Below, piece by piece: positions 44,582 through 54,418 of a stretch of DNA of 64,000 nt. The position numbers were made by a program, and so were the translations under genes. Under the pieces are notes generated by a model that was given only the letters and a program-made list of their open reading frames with translations, did no database searches and was not told the DNA's origin. Origin of the DNA: Verrucomicrobiota bacterium (GTDB lineage Bacteria; Verrucomicrobiota; Verrucomicrobiia; Chthoniobacterales; SZAS-18). Location of the stretch: positions 1 through 64,000 of the forward strand of contig JANXRG010000072.1 in assembly GCA_025353105.1 (NCBI GenBank), in the 5' to 3' direction. How positions within the stretch are numbered: position 1 is the stretch's first letter; every line of letters begins with the position of its first letter.

Positions 44582-45610
44582 GTGCCCAAACACGTCCTTC
44601 TCCTCGCGGTCGCCGCCGCCACATTCTTCCTGCCGCCCGCCCTGCGCGCGCAGGCCGACCGTCCCGAACAAGCCAAGGTGCGACTCGCCGTCGGCGGCAA
44701 GGTGGGGCTTTTCTATCTCCCGGTCACGATCGCGGAGCGACTCGGTTACTTCAAGGAGGAGGGGCTCGACGTCGAGATGATCGACCTCGCGTCGGGAACG
44801 AAAGCACTCCAGGCGCTGGTGGGCGGCAGCGCGGACGTGACGTCCGGTTCCTACGAACACACGATTCAAATGCAGGCCAAGGGGATGGCCCTAACCGCCT
44901 TCGTGCTGCAAGGGCGCCTCATTGATTACTCGCTCGGTATCGTCAAGAAGAAGGTGCCCTCCTACCAATCACCAAAGGATCTCAAGGGCCTCAAGGTGGC
45001 GGTTTCATCGCCGGGCGCAGGCACCCACATGTTTCTCAACGCCGTGCTGGCGAAAGCCGGATTGAAACCCGACGACGTTTCCGTGATCGGCGTTGGGCAG
45101 ACCGCGGGCGCGGTCGCCGCCATGCGCAACGGGGAAATCGACGCGATTGCGAATACCGATCCTGTCATGACAATTCTCGAGTCGGCCGGCGACGTGCGCA
45201 TCGTCGCCGATGCGCGAACCAGTGACGGCTCCAAACTTGTTTACGGCGGCGATTACCCCGCCGGATCGTTGTACACGACCGCCGAATATCTGAAGAAAAA
45301 TCCGCGGACTGTGCAGGCTCTGGCCAACGCGATGGTCCGCGGGCTCGCGTGGCTGCAAAAGGCGACGCCGCAACAGGTGGTGGAGCTCCTGCCGCCGGAA
45401 TTTTCAGCGGGTGAACCGGAGATCCTGAAAAAGGCGCTCGAGAAACTGCTTCCGACATATTCGCGGGATGGTCTGTTCCCCGAAGGCGGCGGCGAACGCG
45501 TGCTGGCCGTGGTGTCGACCTATGATCCCGAAGTACGAGCCGCGAAAATCGACGTCCAAAAAACTTACGACAATCGATTTGCAACCGAAGCGGCGAAGAA
45601 GCTCAGGTAA
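44582..45610 (+). CDS. ABC transporter substrate-binding protein (SsuA/TauA/NMT1-like), copy 2
   Basis: 342 residues, starting at a GTG that gives the signal peptide MPKHVLLLAVAAATFFLPPA ending LRAQA. It is a tandem paralog of the preceding binding protein, more than half identical by eye across VRLAVGGKVGLFYLPVTIAE, LGYFKEEGLDVEM, KALQALVGGSADVTSG and NPRTVQALANAMVRGL. The 111-base gap before it has no terminator. Two binding proteins in front of one ATPase and one permease suggest two ligand specificities feeding one importer. Confidence 0.85.
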   Translation: MPKHVLLLAVAAATFFLPPALRAQADRPEQAKVRLAVGGKVGLFYLPVTIAERLGYFKEEGLDVEMIDLASGTKALQALVGGSADVTSGSYEHTIQMQAKGMALTAFVLQGRLIDYSLGIVKKKVPSYQSPKDLKGLKVAVSSPGAGTHMFLNAVLAKAGLKPDDVSVIGVGQTAGAVAAMRNGEIDAIANTDPVMTILESAGDVRIVADARTSDGSKLVYGGDYPAGSLYTTAEYLKKNPRTVQALANAMVRGLAWLQKATPQQVVELLPPEFSAGEPEILKKALEKLLPTYSRDGLFPEGGGERVLAVVSTYDPEVRAAKIDVQKTYDNRFATEAAKKLR

Positions 45611-45649
45611 GCGGCCGATGTCGATTGGTACTTCACCCCAGATTTCCCG

Positions 45650-46471
45650 ATGATGATCGCCCCGGCTGTCGCACTTCGTGACGTCACGTGCCGGTTTCAC
45701 ACGACCCGGGCGCTGAAGGAGGGGATCCCCGCGTACGTCGCGGTCGACCAGACCAGCCTCAAGATCGCAAATGGTGAATTCGTTTCGGTCATCGGCCCCA
45801 CCGGCTGCGGAAAATCGACGCTGCTCAACGTCACGGCCGGCCTGCTCAAACCCAGCGAAGGCTCGGTCGAAATCTTCGGCGACATTCTGCGGGGACTGAA
45901 CGCCAAGGCCGGCTACATGTTCCAGGCGGACTCGCTGTTGCCGTGGCGCACCGCGTTGGAAAACGTCACGCTCGGGCTGGAGTACCGGCGCGTGCCGGCC
46001 CCGGAGGCGACGGCTCACGCGATGGAGTGGCTCGATCGCGTGGGCCTTGGGGGCTTCGGCGATCGCTACCCGCATCAACTTTCCGGCGGCATGCGCAAGC
46101 GCGTCTCGCTCGCGCAGATGCTCATCCTCGATCCGAAAATCCTGCTCATGGACGAACCCTTCAGCGCGCTCGACGTACAGACCCGCGTGCTGATGGAAAA
46201 TGAGCTGCTCGAGTTGTGGTCGGCGGATCGAAAGTCGGTGCTGTTTATCACGCACGATCTCGAAGAGGCCATCGCTTTGTCCGACCGCGTGATCGCGCTT
46301 TCCGCGGGACCGGGCACTCATCCGATCGGCGAATGGGCGATCGATTTGCCGCGGCCGCGCGACATCGCGGAGATCCGGCTCGCGCCGCGTTTCGTCGAGC
46401 TGCATCGGCTCATTTGGGAAACCATGAAAGAAGAGGTGCTCAAAGGTTATGTCCAAAGCCAGCGGAAATAA
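45650..46471 (+). CDS. ABC transporter ATP-binding protein (SsuB/TauB-like)
   Basis: 273 residues. Walker A IGPTGCGKSTLLN, Q-loop MFQADSLLPWRTAL, signature QLSGGMRKRVSLAQML, Walker B ILLMDEPFSALDV and H-loop FITHDLEE are all present. The QADSLLPW block is typical of SsuB/TauB. It overlaps the permease gene by 23 bases, so the two are translationally coupled. Confidence 0.92.
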   Translation: MMIAPAVALRDVTCRFHTTRALKEGIPAYVAVDQTSLKIANGEFVSVIGPTGCGKSTLLNVTAGLLKPSEGSVEIFGDILRGLNAKAGYMFQADSLLPWRTALENVTLGLEYRRVPAPEATAHAMEWLDRVGLGGFGDRYPHQLSGGMRKRVSLAQMLILDPKILLMDEPFSALDVQTRVLMENELLELWSADRKSVLFITHDLEEAIALSDRVIALSAGPGTHPIGEWAIDLPRPRDIAEIRLAPRFVELHRLIWETMKEEVLKGYVQSQRK

Positions 46472-47255
46472 GAGCGGCCTGCGCGGTCCAATGCTTCGCT
46501 TCTGGCAGGCGCTGCTGCTGCTGGTCGTGTTTGCCGTCTGGCAGGCGCTCGTCGTCACCAACGTCCTGCCGAAATTCTTTTTCGGTGAACCGATCAAGGT
46601 ACTCACCCGCGCCGTCACGTGGTTCACCACCGGGACCATCTGGCCGCATCTCGCCACCACGTTGCTGGAAACCGTGCTCGCCTTTGTGATCGGGGCGACT
46701 TCCGCGCTGGTGATCGGACTGTGGCTGGCGCTGAATCCGACCGCTTCCGCGCTCACGGAGCCTTACATCAAAGCCATGAATTCGATGCCACGCGTCATTC
46801 TCGCGCCCATCTTCGCCGTGTGGTTCGGCCTCGGCATCTGGTCCAAGGTCGCGCTGGGCATCACGCTGGTTTTCTTCGTCGTTTTTTTCAACGTCTACCA
46901 AGGCATCAGGGAGGTCAGCCCCGTCGTCCTGGCTAACACCCGCATGCTGGGCGCCTCGCGCTCGCAGCTCCTGCGCACGGTGTATCTGCCGTCTGCGACC
47001 AGCTGGGTGTTGTCCAGTCTGCACACGGCGGTCGGCATGGCGTTCGTCGGCGCCGTCGTAGGCGAATATCTTGGCTCCTCCAAGGGCGTCGGCTATCTGA
47101 TTCTCCAGGCGGAGGGTGTATTTGACGTGAATACCGTCTTTGCGGGAATTCTCGTGCTCACCATTTTTGCCTTGCTGCTCGACGGGTTGGTTGGCCTTGT
47201 CGAAAAGCGTTTGCTCGTGTGGCGGCCGGCCCCGGCCGGCTCCGAAGCCCATTGA
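46449..47255 (+). CDS. ABC transporter permease (SsuC/TauC-like)
   Basis: 268 residues, about six membrane helices. The permease EAA-type loop is visible in EVSPVVLANTRMLGASRSQL followed by LRTVYLPSATSWVLSSL. It has MPRVILAPIFAVWFGLGIWS and YLGSSKGVGYLILQAEGVFD, typical of sulfonate/nitrate permeases. The same importer uses the two upstream binding proteins. The VOC gene starts five bases after the stop. Confidence 0.9.
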   Translation: MSKASGNKSGLRGPMLRFWQALLLLVVFAVWQALVVTNVLPKFFFGEPIKVLTRAVTWFTTGTIWPHLATTLLETVLAFVIGATSALVIGLWLALNPTASALTEPYIKAMNSMPRVILAPIFAVWFGLGIWSKVALGITLVFFVVFFNVYQGIREVSPVVLANTRMLGASRSQLLRTVYLPSATSWVLSSLHTAVGMAFVGAVVGEYLGSSKGVGYLILQAEGVFDVNTVFAGILVLTIFALLLDGLVGLVEKRLLVWRPAPAGSEAH

Positions 47256-47260
47256 TCGAT

Positions 47261-47665
47261 ATGCCCGAATTGATTCATCACCTGGATCACTTTGTCCTGA
47301 CGACGAGTGATGCGGTGCGGTGCGTCGACTTCTACACGCGGGTGCTCGGGATGACCTTGGAGCATTTCGGCACCGACCGCATCGCGCTGAAGTTCGGCGA
47401 ACAGAAGATCAATGTGCACGAACCGGGCCGGCTGTTCCGCCCGCGGGCCGATGTCCCCACGCCGGGTTCGCTCGATCTGTGTTTCATCTCGGCGATTCCC
47501 TTGGACGCGGTCATCCTGCATTTGAAGGAATCCGGCGCGATCATCGAGGAGGGACCGGTCCCGCGCACGGGGGCGATGTCTTCGCTGCGTTCGATCTATC
47601 TGCGCGATCCAGACGGTAATTTGATCGAGATTTCCGAACGCACCGAAGAGGAAGCGACGGATTAG
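47261..47665 (+). CDS. VOC family protein (glyoxalase/dioxygenase fold)
   Basis: 134 residues: one VOC module with HHLDHFVLTTSDAVRCVDFY, then TRVLGMTLE, and the C-terminal SIYLRDPDGNLIEISE. The first His and last Glu are the likely metal ligands. The function within the family (glyoxalase, resistance protein, dioxygenase) cannot be fixed. The ATG at 47261 fits the family start. It is the last gene of the CoA-transferase/importer unit and converges with the HD gene by a four-base overlap. Confidence 0.8.
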   Translation: MPELIHHLDHFVLTTSDAVRCVDFYTRVLGMTLEHFGTDRIALKFGEQKINVHEPGRLFRPRADVPTPGSLDLCFISAIPLDAVILHLKESGAIIEEGPVPRTGAMSSLRSIYLRDPDGNLIEISERTEEEATD

Positions 47666-48711
47666 ACCTCCGCCCGCCAGCTCGGCAGCGGCTGCACGAC
47701 CGGACTGGTCAGCGGGGCGACGCGATCAAAGATGCCGGGCGCGAGTTCCGGCGCGCTCGCATAGGCGCCCGAGAGCATCTCGAGCCGCGCGTCGAGATTG
47801 TCGATGTAATGCAGCAACATCGCCTCGGGCGTTTTTGGCACCACGGGCGATCCGAATTGCATCTCGCCGTGATGCGACGCGATCAGGTGGAGCAAATGTT
47901 GACGGACGAGATCGGATTTCGGCGTCAACGCCTGCCACGGCGTGAACGTTCCGTTCTCGCGCAGGTCGCTCCAGAGCCGGTTTACGAGCTCGAAACCGAT
48001 GTTGATGTGACCGAGCAACTCGCCGCTTTCCGTGCGCTCAATCGCGAACGCCTGCTCCGACGGGCAGCATTCCCACAGCTTGCCGCAATCGTGAAACAGC
48101 ACGCCGGAGATCACCAAATCGCGATTGAGCTGGGCGTACACCACGCAGAGCACGTCAGCGGCACGCATCATCTGCGCCACGTGCTCGACCAGCCCACCGC
48201 GCCGCGCGTGGTGATAGCTCCGGGCCGCCGCCGCGCGCCGGAACCGGTCCTCAAAACGCTCCAGAAAAAGTCCGCCAACCGCGCGCAGTCGCGGGTCCGC
48301 AATCGATTCCATCAGGCGGACAATATCCGCGAAGTCGTGGTCCAGCCGAACGCGGCGCTCGGGCGAACCGAGCAGGAGTTCCTCCCGTTCGTCGTCGGTC
48401 AACTCGCGGCACCGCAACGAGCGGATCTCGGGCCCGTACGTACCGTGCCCCGCGAATTCGCCTTCGCCCTCGATAAATTTGCCCGGTTCCAGACTCGCGC
48501 AGGCGGAATAAAACGGGTGATTGCTCCAGATCTTGAATCGGAGATGCGCGCCGCCGTCGCCCAGCTCAAGATCGAAATAAGGCTTCTGCTCGCGCGTGGC
48601 GCGGGCGGTGCGCGCCAGAACCTGCGCGTGAAGGATGGCCACGACCGGGGCGCCGCCCGCCGCCGCGACCTGCGTCTTCAGTTCCGCCAGGCTCAGCCGC
48701 GGCTCACTCAT
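47662..48711 (-). CDS. YhaM-like OB-fold/HD-domain 3'-5' exoribonuclease
   Basis: 349 residues. The N-terminal OB-type domain contains PYFDLELGDGGAHLRFKIWS; the HD domain follows with YHHARRGGLVEHVAQMMRAA, FHDCGKLWE and LIASHHGEMQFGSP. The layout matches the YhaM family (OB then HD), which degrades single-stranded RNA or DNA from the 3' end. The ATG at 48711 overlaps the acetyltransferase gene by eight bases. Confidence 0.8.
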   Translation of the reverse strand: MSEPRLSLAELKTQVAAAGGAPVVAILHAQVLARTARATREQKPYFDLELGDGGAHLRFKIWSNHPFYSACASLEPGKFIEGEGEFAGHGTYGPEIRSLRCRELTDDEREELLLGSPERRVRLDHDFADIVRLMESIADPRLRAVGGLFLERFEDRFRRAAAARSYHHARRGGLVEHVAQMMRAADVLCVVYAQLNRDLVISGVLFHDCGKLWECCPSEQAFAIERTESGELLGHINIGFELVNRLWSDLRENGTFTPWQALTPKSDLVRQHLLHLIASHHGEMQFGSPVVPKTPEAMLLHYIDNLDARLEMLSGAYASAPELAPGIFDRVAPLTSPVVQPLPSWRAEV

Positions 48712-49153
48712 GCACCTTGAGGCGGAAGTGGTAGCTCGCGATGTGCATCCGCTGGCGAAAATAGAACCGGTGCGCGGCTGCGCGCTGGACCGCCGAGTCC
48801 AGCTCGAGCGTCCTGCATTCCTGCGCCGTCGCGTAATGCACCAGCCAGTTGAACAGGAACGCGCCGTAACCGCGCGACCGCCGTTCCTCCACGATGACGA
48901 GATCATCGACGTACAATACGCGTCCCGTGACGAGCATCTGCATGACGCGGAAGCCGGCGACGCCCATCACTTCATCCTCATCCTCCACGTAGACGAGGCG
49001 GTAGCCATCCTGCTCGTCCTGCCGACGCACCGACTTGACGAATTCCCCGCACGAAAGGTGCGGGCGCAGCTCGACCATCGCGAGGTAGCAACGTTCGAGC
49101 TCGGCTTCCGTGCCGGCGAACCGGACGGTCCATTTTTTGGCGGCGGTGGCCAT
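48704..49153 (-). CDS. GNAT family N-acetyltransferase
   Basis: 149 residues. Acetyl-CoA site: [20 protein letters not shown] followed by [20 protein letters not shown], the GNAT motif A (R-x-x-G-x-G/A, here RSRGYG). The C-terminal [15 protein letters not shown] is typical of GNAT. Substrate unknown. It is the upstream partner of the YhaM-like gene. Confidence 0.82.
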   Translation of the reverse strand: MATAAKKWTVRFAGTEAELERCYLAMVELRPHLSCGEFVKSVRRQDEQDGYRLVYVEDEDEVMGVAGFRVMQMLVTGRVLYVDDLVIVEERRSRGYGAFLFNWLVHYATAQECRTLELDSAVQRAAAHRFYFRQRMHIASYHFRLKVHE

Positions 49154-49266
49154 GCACCCCGGTTATCGCATGGTTTCATGCTCTCGATCAAGGTTCCCGT
49201 GCCCGTGCGCGGCGCCCCTTCCGTCGATTTGCGCAATTTACCGCCGGGATTCGGGCTGGTAATCTC

Positions 49267-50283
49267 ATGGCCGATCCATTTCCCATCCCCATGCAAATCG
49301 CAATCAAGCGCTCGATTGAACGCGTCCCCGGCGGCATGATGGTCGTGCCTCTGCTCGTCGGCTGTCTCATCAACACCTTCGCGCCCGAAACGCCGAAGTT
49401 CTTCGGCTCCTTCACCGGCGCGCTGTTCTCCGGCGCCCTCACGATCCTGGCCGTCTTCTACGTGTGCATGGGCGCGACGATCGACTTCGCGACGACGCCC
49501 TACATCTTGAAAAAGGGTGGTGCCTTGCTCGGCACCAAGATTCTTTGCGGGATCATCGTCGGTCTCGTGCTCGGTCGACTGCTCGGCGAAAAGCCGATCG
49601 AAGCCGGCTTCTTCGCCGGACTCTCCACGCTCGCGGTGGTCGTCGCGATTAACGACACCAACGGCGGACTCTACATGGCGCTGATGGGACAATATGGAAA
49701 GCCACGCGACGTCGGCGCGTACAGCGTCATGTCGCTCGAAAGCGGTCCGTTCCTGACGATGGTAACGCTGGGTGTCGCGGGCCTCTCGGCGTTTCCATGG
49801 CAGACGCTCGTGGGCGCAATTATCCCCCTCGTGCTCGGCATGCTGCTTGGAAACTTGGATCGCGAAATGCGCGAGTTTCTTGGCCGGGCCGTGCCGGTGC
49901 TGATTCCCTTTTTCGCCTTTGCGCTCGGCTCGGGCATCAATCTCAAGACCGTGGTCACGACGGGCCTGCTGGGAGTGATTCTTGGTCTCTTCGTGGTGGT
50001 TTTTTCCGGAATCCTGCTCTTCACCACTGACAAGCTGACCGGAGGCAATGGCGTGGCGGGACTCTCCGCCGCGTCCACGGCCGGCAACGCCGCTGCCGTC
50101 CCCGCCCTCGTGGCCGCCGCCAACCCTGCCTACCTCGAGGCGTCGAAGTATGCCACGCTGCTGGTCGCGGCCAGCGTCGTCGTCACGTCGCTCCTCGTCC
50201 CCGTCATCACCGCGTGGTGGGCCGGACGCGTTGGACCGTTACCAGACGACGACGCCCAACCGCCCGCGGCGACGGCACCATGA
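49267..50283 (+). CDS. KdgT-family sugar-acid permease
   Basis: 338 residues with about ten membrane helices. Seen: [40 protein letters not shown], and [20 protein letters not shown], matching the 2-keto-3-deoxygluconate permease family. Overlap of four bases with the DUF1537 kinase gene shows that transport and catabolism are one unit, so the real substrate is probably a four-carbon acid sugar rather than 2-keto-3-deoxygluconate (inferred). A non-conserved Ala/Pro tail ends the protein. Confidence 0.86.
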   Translation: MADPFPIPMQIAIKRSIERVPGGMMVVPLLVGCLINTFAPETPKFFGSFTGALFSGALTILAVFYVCMGATIDFATTPYILKKGGALLGTKILCGIIVGLVLGRLLGEKPIEAGFFAGLSTLAVVVAINDTNGGLYMALMGQYGKPRDVGAYSVMSLESGPFLTMVTLGVAGLSAFPWQTLVGAIIPLVLGMLLGNLDREMREFLGRAVPVLIPFFAFALGSGINLKTVVTTGLLGVILGLFVVVFSGILLFTTDKLTGGNGVAGLSAASTAGNAAAVPALVAAANPAYLEASKYATLLVAASVVVTSLLVPVITAWWAGRVGPLPDDDAQPPAATAP

Positions 50284-51524
50284 GCTTCCAGGCGCACACG
50301 ATCATCCTCGCGGATGATCTCTCAGGCGCGGCCGACTGCGCAGCGCCCTTTGCGCGGGTCGGCCAGGAAGTGCGCGTCGCCTTCGACGCCGAATTCGCCG
50401 GTCACGCCCAGGTCGTGGCCATCGATTTGGACACGCGTCGGATGACCGAGGCCGAAGCGCGCGACACCGCGGCCCGCGCCGCGCGCCGCGTCGCCGACGC
50501 AGACGGCGCCATCGTTTACAAGAAAATCGATTCCACGCTGCGCGGTCATGTCGCGGCGGAATTGGGCGCGACCATTCACGAACTCACGCCGCGTCCGCTG
50601 ACGTTGTTTGCCCCGGCCTTCCCATCGATGGGCCGAACCACCAGCAACGGACGGGTATTGGTCAATGGTACGCCGCTCGAAGAAACCGAAACGTGGCGGC
50701 ACTCCGGTATCGGCGGGTCCGCGGATCTCGTGAAATTTTTGAAGCCCTCGGGCCTGCGCGTCGAACGCGTCGCGCTCGAGGAAATCCGGGGGGACCTTTC
50801 GACGCTTGCCATGTCGGTGCGCATGCGCTGGGAGGCCGGGGTCGACGTCCTGGTGTGCGACGCCACCGAGGAAGCCGATTTGCGGGCGCTGGCGCGGATA
50901 AGCCCGCGCTTGAAGGATGTGCGAATTCTGTTTGTTGGTTCCGCGGGGCTTGCGTCACATCTCGCCGCCACACTCACCCCCGTGCGGGGGCGTCCGCCGC
51001 TGCGCGTGCAACGGAACGGACCCGTCGTGTTCCTGGTGGGGAGCGTCTCGACCGTGTCCCGAACGCAGCTCGAAACGCTGACCAAGCTCAGCGGGATCGA
51101 ACCGCTCATGATTGCCCCGTTAACCCTGCTGGGCGGAGACGATCAACCCGCCTGGCGCGCGTTGCGCGATGAGATGGAGCGAAGCCTGACCGCGGGCGCG
51201 GATGCGGCCGTCAGCACCACGTCCGATTCGAACGTCGATCCCGGCACCGGCGGACCCCTTGCGCTCGCGCTCGGCCGCTTGATAAAGGAATTCCGAGATC
51301 GCATCGGCGCGCTTGTGATCACGGGCGGCGAAACCGCGCGTGCGGTGCTCACCGCCATGAACGTTCACGCGCTCGACTTGCGCGGGGAAGTCGAGCCGGG
51401 GGTGCCCTTGGGTGTCGCGTGCGGCGAGCATCAGATTCCCATCGCGACCAAGGCCGGGGCGTTTGGGAATCCGGAAACTTTTTTGCGCTGCCGGGAAATT
51501 CTGCATCAAGTTCTGGGACGATGA
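50280..51524 (+). CDS. DUF1537 four-carbon acid-sugar kinase (DtnK/OtnK family)
   Basis: 414 residues. N-terminal: [20 protein letters not shown] and [20 protein letters not shown]-terminal nucleotide-binding: [19 protein letters not shown]. This kinase family phosphorylates erythronate, threonate or related acids at C4. The ATG at 50280 overlaps the permease stop; the gene overlaps pdxA2 by four bases. Established: DUF1537 kinases and PdxA2-type dehydrogenases are neighbours in acid-sugar catabolism. The exact stereoisomer is not predictable. Confidence 0.88.
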   Translation: MSFQAHTIILADDLSGAADCAAPFARVGQEVRVAFDAEFAGHAQVVAIDLDTRRMTEAEARDTAARAARRVADADGAIVYKKIDSTLRGHVAAELGATIHELTPRPLTLFAPAFPSMGRTTSNGRVLVNGTPLEETETWRHSGIGGSADLVKFLKPSGLRVERVALEEIRGDLSTLAMSVRMRWEAGVDVLVCDATEEADLRALARISPRLKDVRILFVGSAGLASHLAATLTPVRGRPPLRVQRNGPVVFLVGSVSTVSRTQLETLTKLSGIEPLMIAPLTLLGGDDQPAWRALRDEMERSLTAGADAAVSTTSDSNVDPGTGGPLALALGRLIKEFRDRIGALVITGGETARAVLTAMNVHALDLRGEVEPGVPLGVACGEHQIPIATKAGAFGNPETFLRCREILHQVLGR

Positions 51525-52543
51525 AAACCTCCTCCAACGGCAAGGCGAAGCTGCCGCGCATCGCGATCACAATGGGTGATCCCGCCGGCGTCGGGCCGGA
51601 AATCATCATGAAGAGCCTCGCCCACCGCGAGGTCTATCAGATCTGCCGCCCGCTGGTGATCGGTGACGCCGGACGCTTGCAAAAGGCGGGCGTGATCGTC
51701 GATTCGCGCCTCGCCATTCGCGACGTCACCGGCGTGGCCGACGCGAAGTTCGAACCGGGCATCGTTGATTGCGTGGACCTGAAATGTGTCCCGGACGACC
51801 TTCCCTTCGGCCAGCTTTCACCGATGGGCGGCGAGACCGCGTATCGTTGCATCGTTGAGGCCGTACGGCTCGCGCAGGCCGGCCAGGTGGAAGCGATCTG
51901 TACGGCGCCGCTCAACAAGGCTGCGTTGCACGCGGCCGGACATCATTTTCCCGGCCACACCGAGTTGCTTGCGCACCTCACCGGCACGCCCGAGGTCTCC
52001 ATGATGCTGACGACGCCGAAGCTGCGCGTCATCCACGTCACGACCCATCTCGGACTAATTGACGCGATCGCGAAGATCGAACCCGGCCTCGTCTTCCGGA
52101 CGATCGAGCGCGCGCAGGCCACGATGGAACGCGCGGGCATCGCCCATCCGCGCATCGGGGTCTGCGCGATCAATCCGCACGCGGGCGAAGGCGGCCTCTT
52201 CGGTCACGGCGAGGAGGCAACCAAGATTGAACCAGCGATCGCGCAGGCTCGCGCCCGCGGCTGGAACGTCGAGGGCCCGCTGCCGGCCGACACGCTGTTT
52301 TTCCGCGCCGGGCGAGGCGACTTCGACATCGTGCTCGCGATGTATCACGATCAGGGCCACGGCCCGGTGAAGGTGCTCGGTCTCGAGTCCGGCGTAAATA
52401 TCACCGTGGGCCTGCCGGTCATCCGCACGTCGGTCGATCACGGAACGGCCTTCGACATTGCCGGCACCGGCAAAGCCGATGAACGCAGCCTGCTCGAGGC
52501 TTTGCGCCAGGGCGCCGAACTCGCCCCGCGCGCGGCCGACTAG
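51521..52543 (+). CDS. PdxA2-like 4-phosphate dehydrogenase of acid-sugar catabolism
   Basis: 340 residues, PdxA fold. Seen: IAITMGDPAGVGPEIIMKSL, ICTAPLNKAALHAAGHHFPG (metal His), FRAGRGDFDIVLAMYHDQGH and GVNITVGLPVIRTSVDHGTA. Because it lies directly behind a DUF1537 kinase and permease, it is probably the PdxA2/DtnP or LtnD-pathway type that oxidises 4-phospho-threonate or -erythronate. It is probably not the vitamin B6 enzyme. It converges with the GNAT gene by a four-base overlap. Confidence 0.88.
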   Translation: MKTSSNGKAKLPRIAITMGDPAGVGPEIIMKSLAHREVYQICRPLVIGDAGRLQKAGVIVDSRLAIRDVTGVADAKFEPGIVDCVDLKCVPDDLPFGQLSPMGGETAYRCIVEAVRLAQAGQVEAICTAPLNKAALHAAGHHFPGHTELLAHLTGTPEVSMMLTTPKLRVIHVTTHLGLIDAIAKIEPGLVFRTIERAQATMERAGIAHPRIGVCAINPHAGEGGLFGHGEEATKIEPAIAQARARGWNVEGPLPADTLFFRAGRGDFDIVLAMYHDQGHGPVKVLGLESGVNITVGLPVIRTSVDHGTAFDIAGTGKADERSLLEALRQGAELAPRAAD

Positions 52544-53034
52544 GCATCGTCCAACGAGCGAGACATCACGTACGCATCGACGAACCCGTGTTGCGGATGT
52601 CGAAATGCGCCCGGCAGCGTGCCGACAATCCCGAAGCCGAGCTGCTGCCAGAGCCGCACGGCGGCTGCGTTGGTGGAGACGACGAAGTTGAATTGCATCG
52701 CGCGGAAACCGAGCCGCCGCGCCTCCGCCAGGCAATGTTCGCCAAGGGCGCGGCCCACGCCCTCGCCCCGCGCCGACGGCGCGACCATGAAGGCCGCATT
52801 CGCCACGTGCGCGCCGGGACCGGATTGATTCGCCCTGAGCAGGTAGGTGCCGGCGATGCGTCCCTCGTGCTCCGCGACATAAATATGGGCGTCGGCGCAA
52901 AACCAATAGTCCATCGCCTCCTCCCGCGACATGTCCGGGCTCAGCGCATAGGTGTCGCCCGGGGCGATCACGGCACGGAAAATCGTCCAAACCGGCTCGC
53001 GGTCCGGCTCGATCGCAGGACGAATCAGCAGCAT
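52540..53034 (-). CDS. GNAT family N-acetyltransferase
   Basis: 164 residues. Seen: LIRPAIEPDREPVWTIFRAV, AAFMVAPSARGEGVGRALGE (the R-G-x-G-x-G/A acetyl-CoA loop), and NFVVSTNAAAVRLWQQLGFG, then PGAFRHP. This pattern fits the RimI/PhnO-like group. The ATG at 53034 starts LLIRPAI; 18 upstream codons in frame look non-conserved. Substrate unknown. Confidence 0.82.
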   Translation of the reverse strand: MLLIRPAIEPDREPVWTIFRAVIAPGDTYALSPDMSREEAMDYWFCADAHIYVAEHEGRIAGTYLLRANQSGPGAHVANAAFMVAPSARGEGVGRALGEHCLAEARRLGFRAMQFNFVVSTNAAAVRLWQQLGFGIVGTLPGAFRHPQHGFVDAYVMSRSLDDA

Positions 53035-53100
53035 GAATCGTGGGCCAACAGGCGATCCTAATTTGTGGCGGTTCTTCGTGTCTGACAATGTCCGGCTGCA

Positions 53101-53788
53101 ATGAACCCGAATTCCGAGTCTTCCGGGTTGCGGCCGGCCACTTCCCGACCCGCCTCCCGCGCGCCGAAATGGATCAGCGGCGCGCTCGCGCTCGTCGGCA
53201 TCGCGGCGCTCGGGGTGGCACTAACGCGTCCTCCGCGCGCCGTGACCGCGACGTCCGCAGCAACGCGCAAATCGGGGGCCACCGCAAAGCGGGACCTGCC
53301 GACCCCAGGCACCGTGGCCGCGACCGTCACGTCCGCGTTTCAACCCATGATCGAGAATCAGACCACGGCTCGTGGCTCCGCACCCGAGGGCATGGTGTGG
53401 ATTCCCGGCGGGGAGCGATTTTCCGGTGCGCGACTCCGGCGCTGACGGATTCGCCGGCATCGCTCCAGTCGCACAATTCCCGCCAAATCGCTACGGCCTC
53501 TACGACCTGGCCGGCACCGTCTGGCAATGGATGAGCGACTGGTATCGGCCCGACACCTATGCCCGGCAGAAGCGCGCGGGGGGAATCCCGCGCAATCTCC
53601 AAGGCCTCGACACGCCCTATGATCCGGCGGAGCCGAATGAGAAGAAACGCGTTCACCGCGGCGGATCGTATCTCTGCACGGATCAATACTGTACGCGCTA
53701 CATGGTCGGCACCCGCGGCAAGGGCGAGGCCAGCACGGGGAGCAATCATCTGGGCTTCCGCTGCGTGCAGGGGCCCGCGCCAAACTAA
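53101..53788 (+). pseudogene. Formylglycine-generating-enzyme-like (SUMF1) gene with internal deletion and frameshift
   Basis: Frame 1 (from 53101) codes a membrane helix (SGALALVGIAALGVAL) then SAPEGMVWIPGGE, the start of a SUMF1/FGE domain. After about 53415 the reading switches to another frame coding FPVRDSGADGFAGIAPVAQF, GLYDLAGTVWQWMSDWYRPD, VHRGGSYLCTDQYCTRYMVG and NHLGFRC. The C-terminal part keeps the two FGE cysteines in CTDQYC. About 150-200 residues of the usual core are missing at the junction. The combined loss of frame and core means it is not functional. Ancestral role: oxidation of a sulfatase cysteine, or a related carrier function. Confidence 0.85.
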
Positions 53789-53848
53789 CCCGGTGCGGCT
53801 GGGCGGAACGGACGTCGCAACCCGCGAGGTCGAACTATCGCTGGCGAC

Positions 53849-54418
53849 TCACATCTTGGGCCCCGTGATGCCCCGTTGTTTCATATACTTGCCCTTGCGA
53901 TCGGCGTAGCTCACCTCGCAGACCGATTCCGCCTTGAGAAATAGCACCTGCGCGAGTCCTTCGTTGGCGTAAATCTTCGCGGGCAGCGGCGTCGTGTTGC
54001 TGATCTCGAGCGTGACATGGCCCTCCCATTCCGGCTCGAATGGCGTCACGTTCACGATGATGCCGCACCGCGCGTAGGTGGACTTCCCGAGACAAATCGT
54101 CAGGATGTCGCGCGGGATTCGGAAATATTCGATCGAGCGGGCCAGCGCGAACGAGTTCGGCGGCACGATGCAAATCTCGGTGTCCATGTCCACGAACGAG
54201 CGGTCATCGAAGTGCTTCGGATCGACCACCGTGTTGAAGACGTTGGTGAAGACCTTGAACTCGGTCGAGACGCGCAGGTCATACCCGTAACTGCTGATGC
54301 CATAACTGATGACCGCGTCCCCGCCGTCGGTCTTGCGCACCTGCGCCTCGGCGAAGGGCTCAATCATGCCGTGTTCGACGGCCATGCGGCGGATCCAGGT
54401 ATCAGGTTGCACTCCCAT
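53849..54418 (-). CDS. dcd: dCTP deaminase
   Basis: 189 residues. Seen: [55 protein letters not shown] and [20 protein letters not shown], then GLAQVLFL, covering the homotrimer active site with the conserved Ser/Arg and Glu. It deaminates dCTP to dUTP for thymidylate synthesis. The ATG at 54418 fits the family. It is divergent from the HARE-HTH gene. Confidence 0.94.
   Translation of the reverse strand: MGVQPDTWIRRMAVEHGMIEPFAEAQVRKTDGGDAVISYGISSYGYDLRVSTEFKVFTNVFNTVVDPKHFDDRSFVDMDTEICIVPPNSFALARSIEYFRIPRDILTICLGKSTYARCGIIVNVTPFEPEWEGHVTLEISNTTPLPAKIYANEGLAQVLFLKAESVCEVSYADRKGKYMKQRGITGPKM

Noticed and set aside
53372-53788. Independent small gene for the C-terminal SUMF1 fragment
   Set aside because: Its first residues are an out-of-frame reading of the upstream part, and the fragment lacks most of the domain; it is part of one broken gene.
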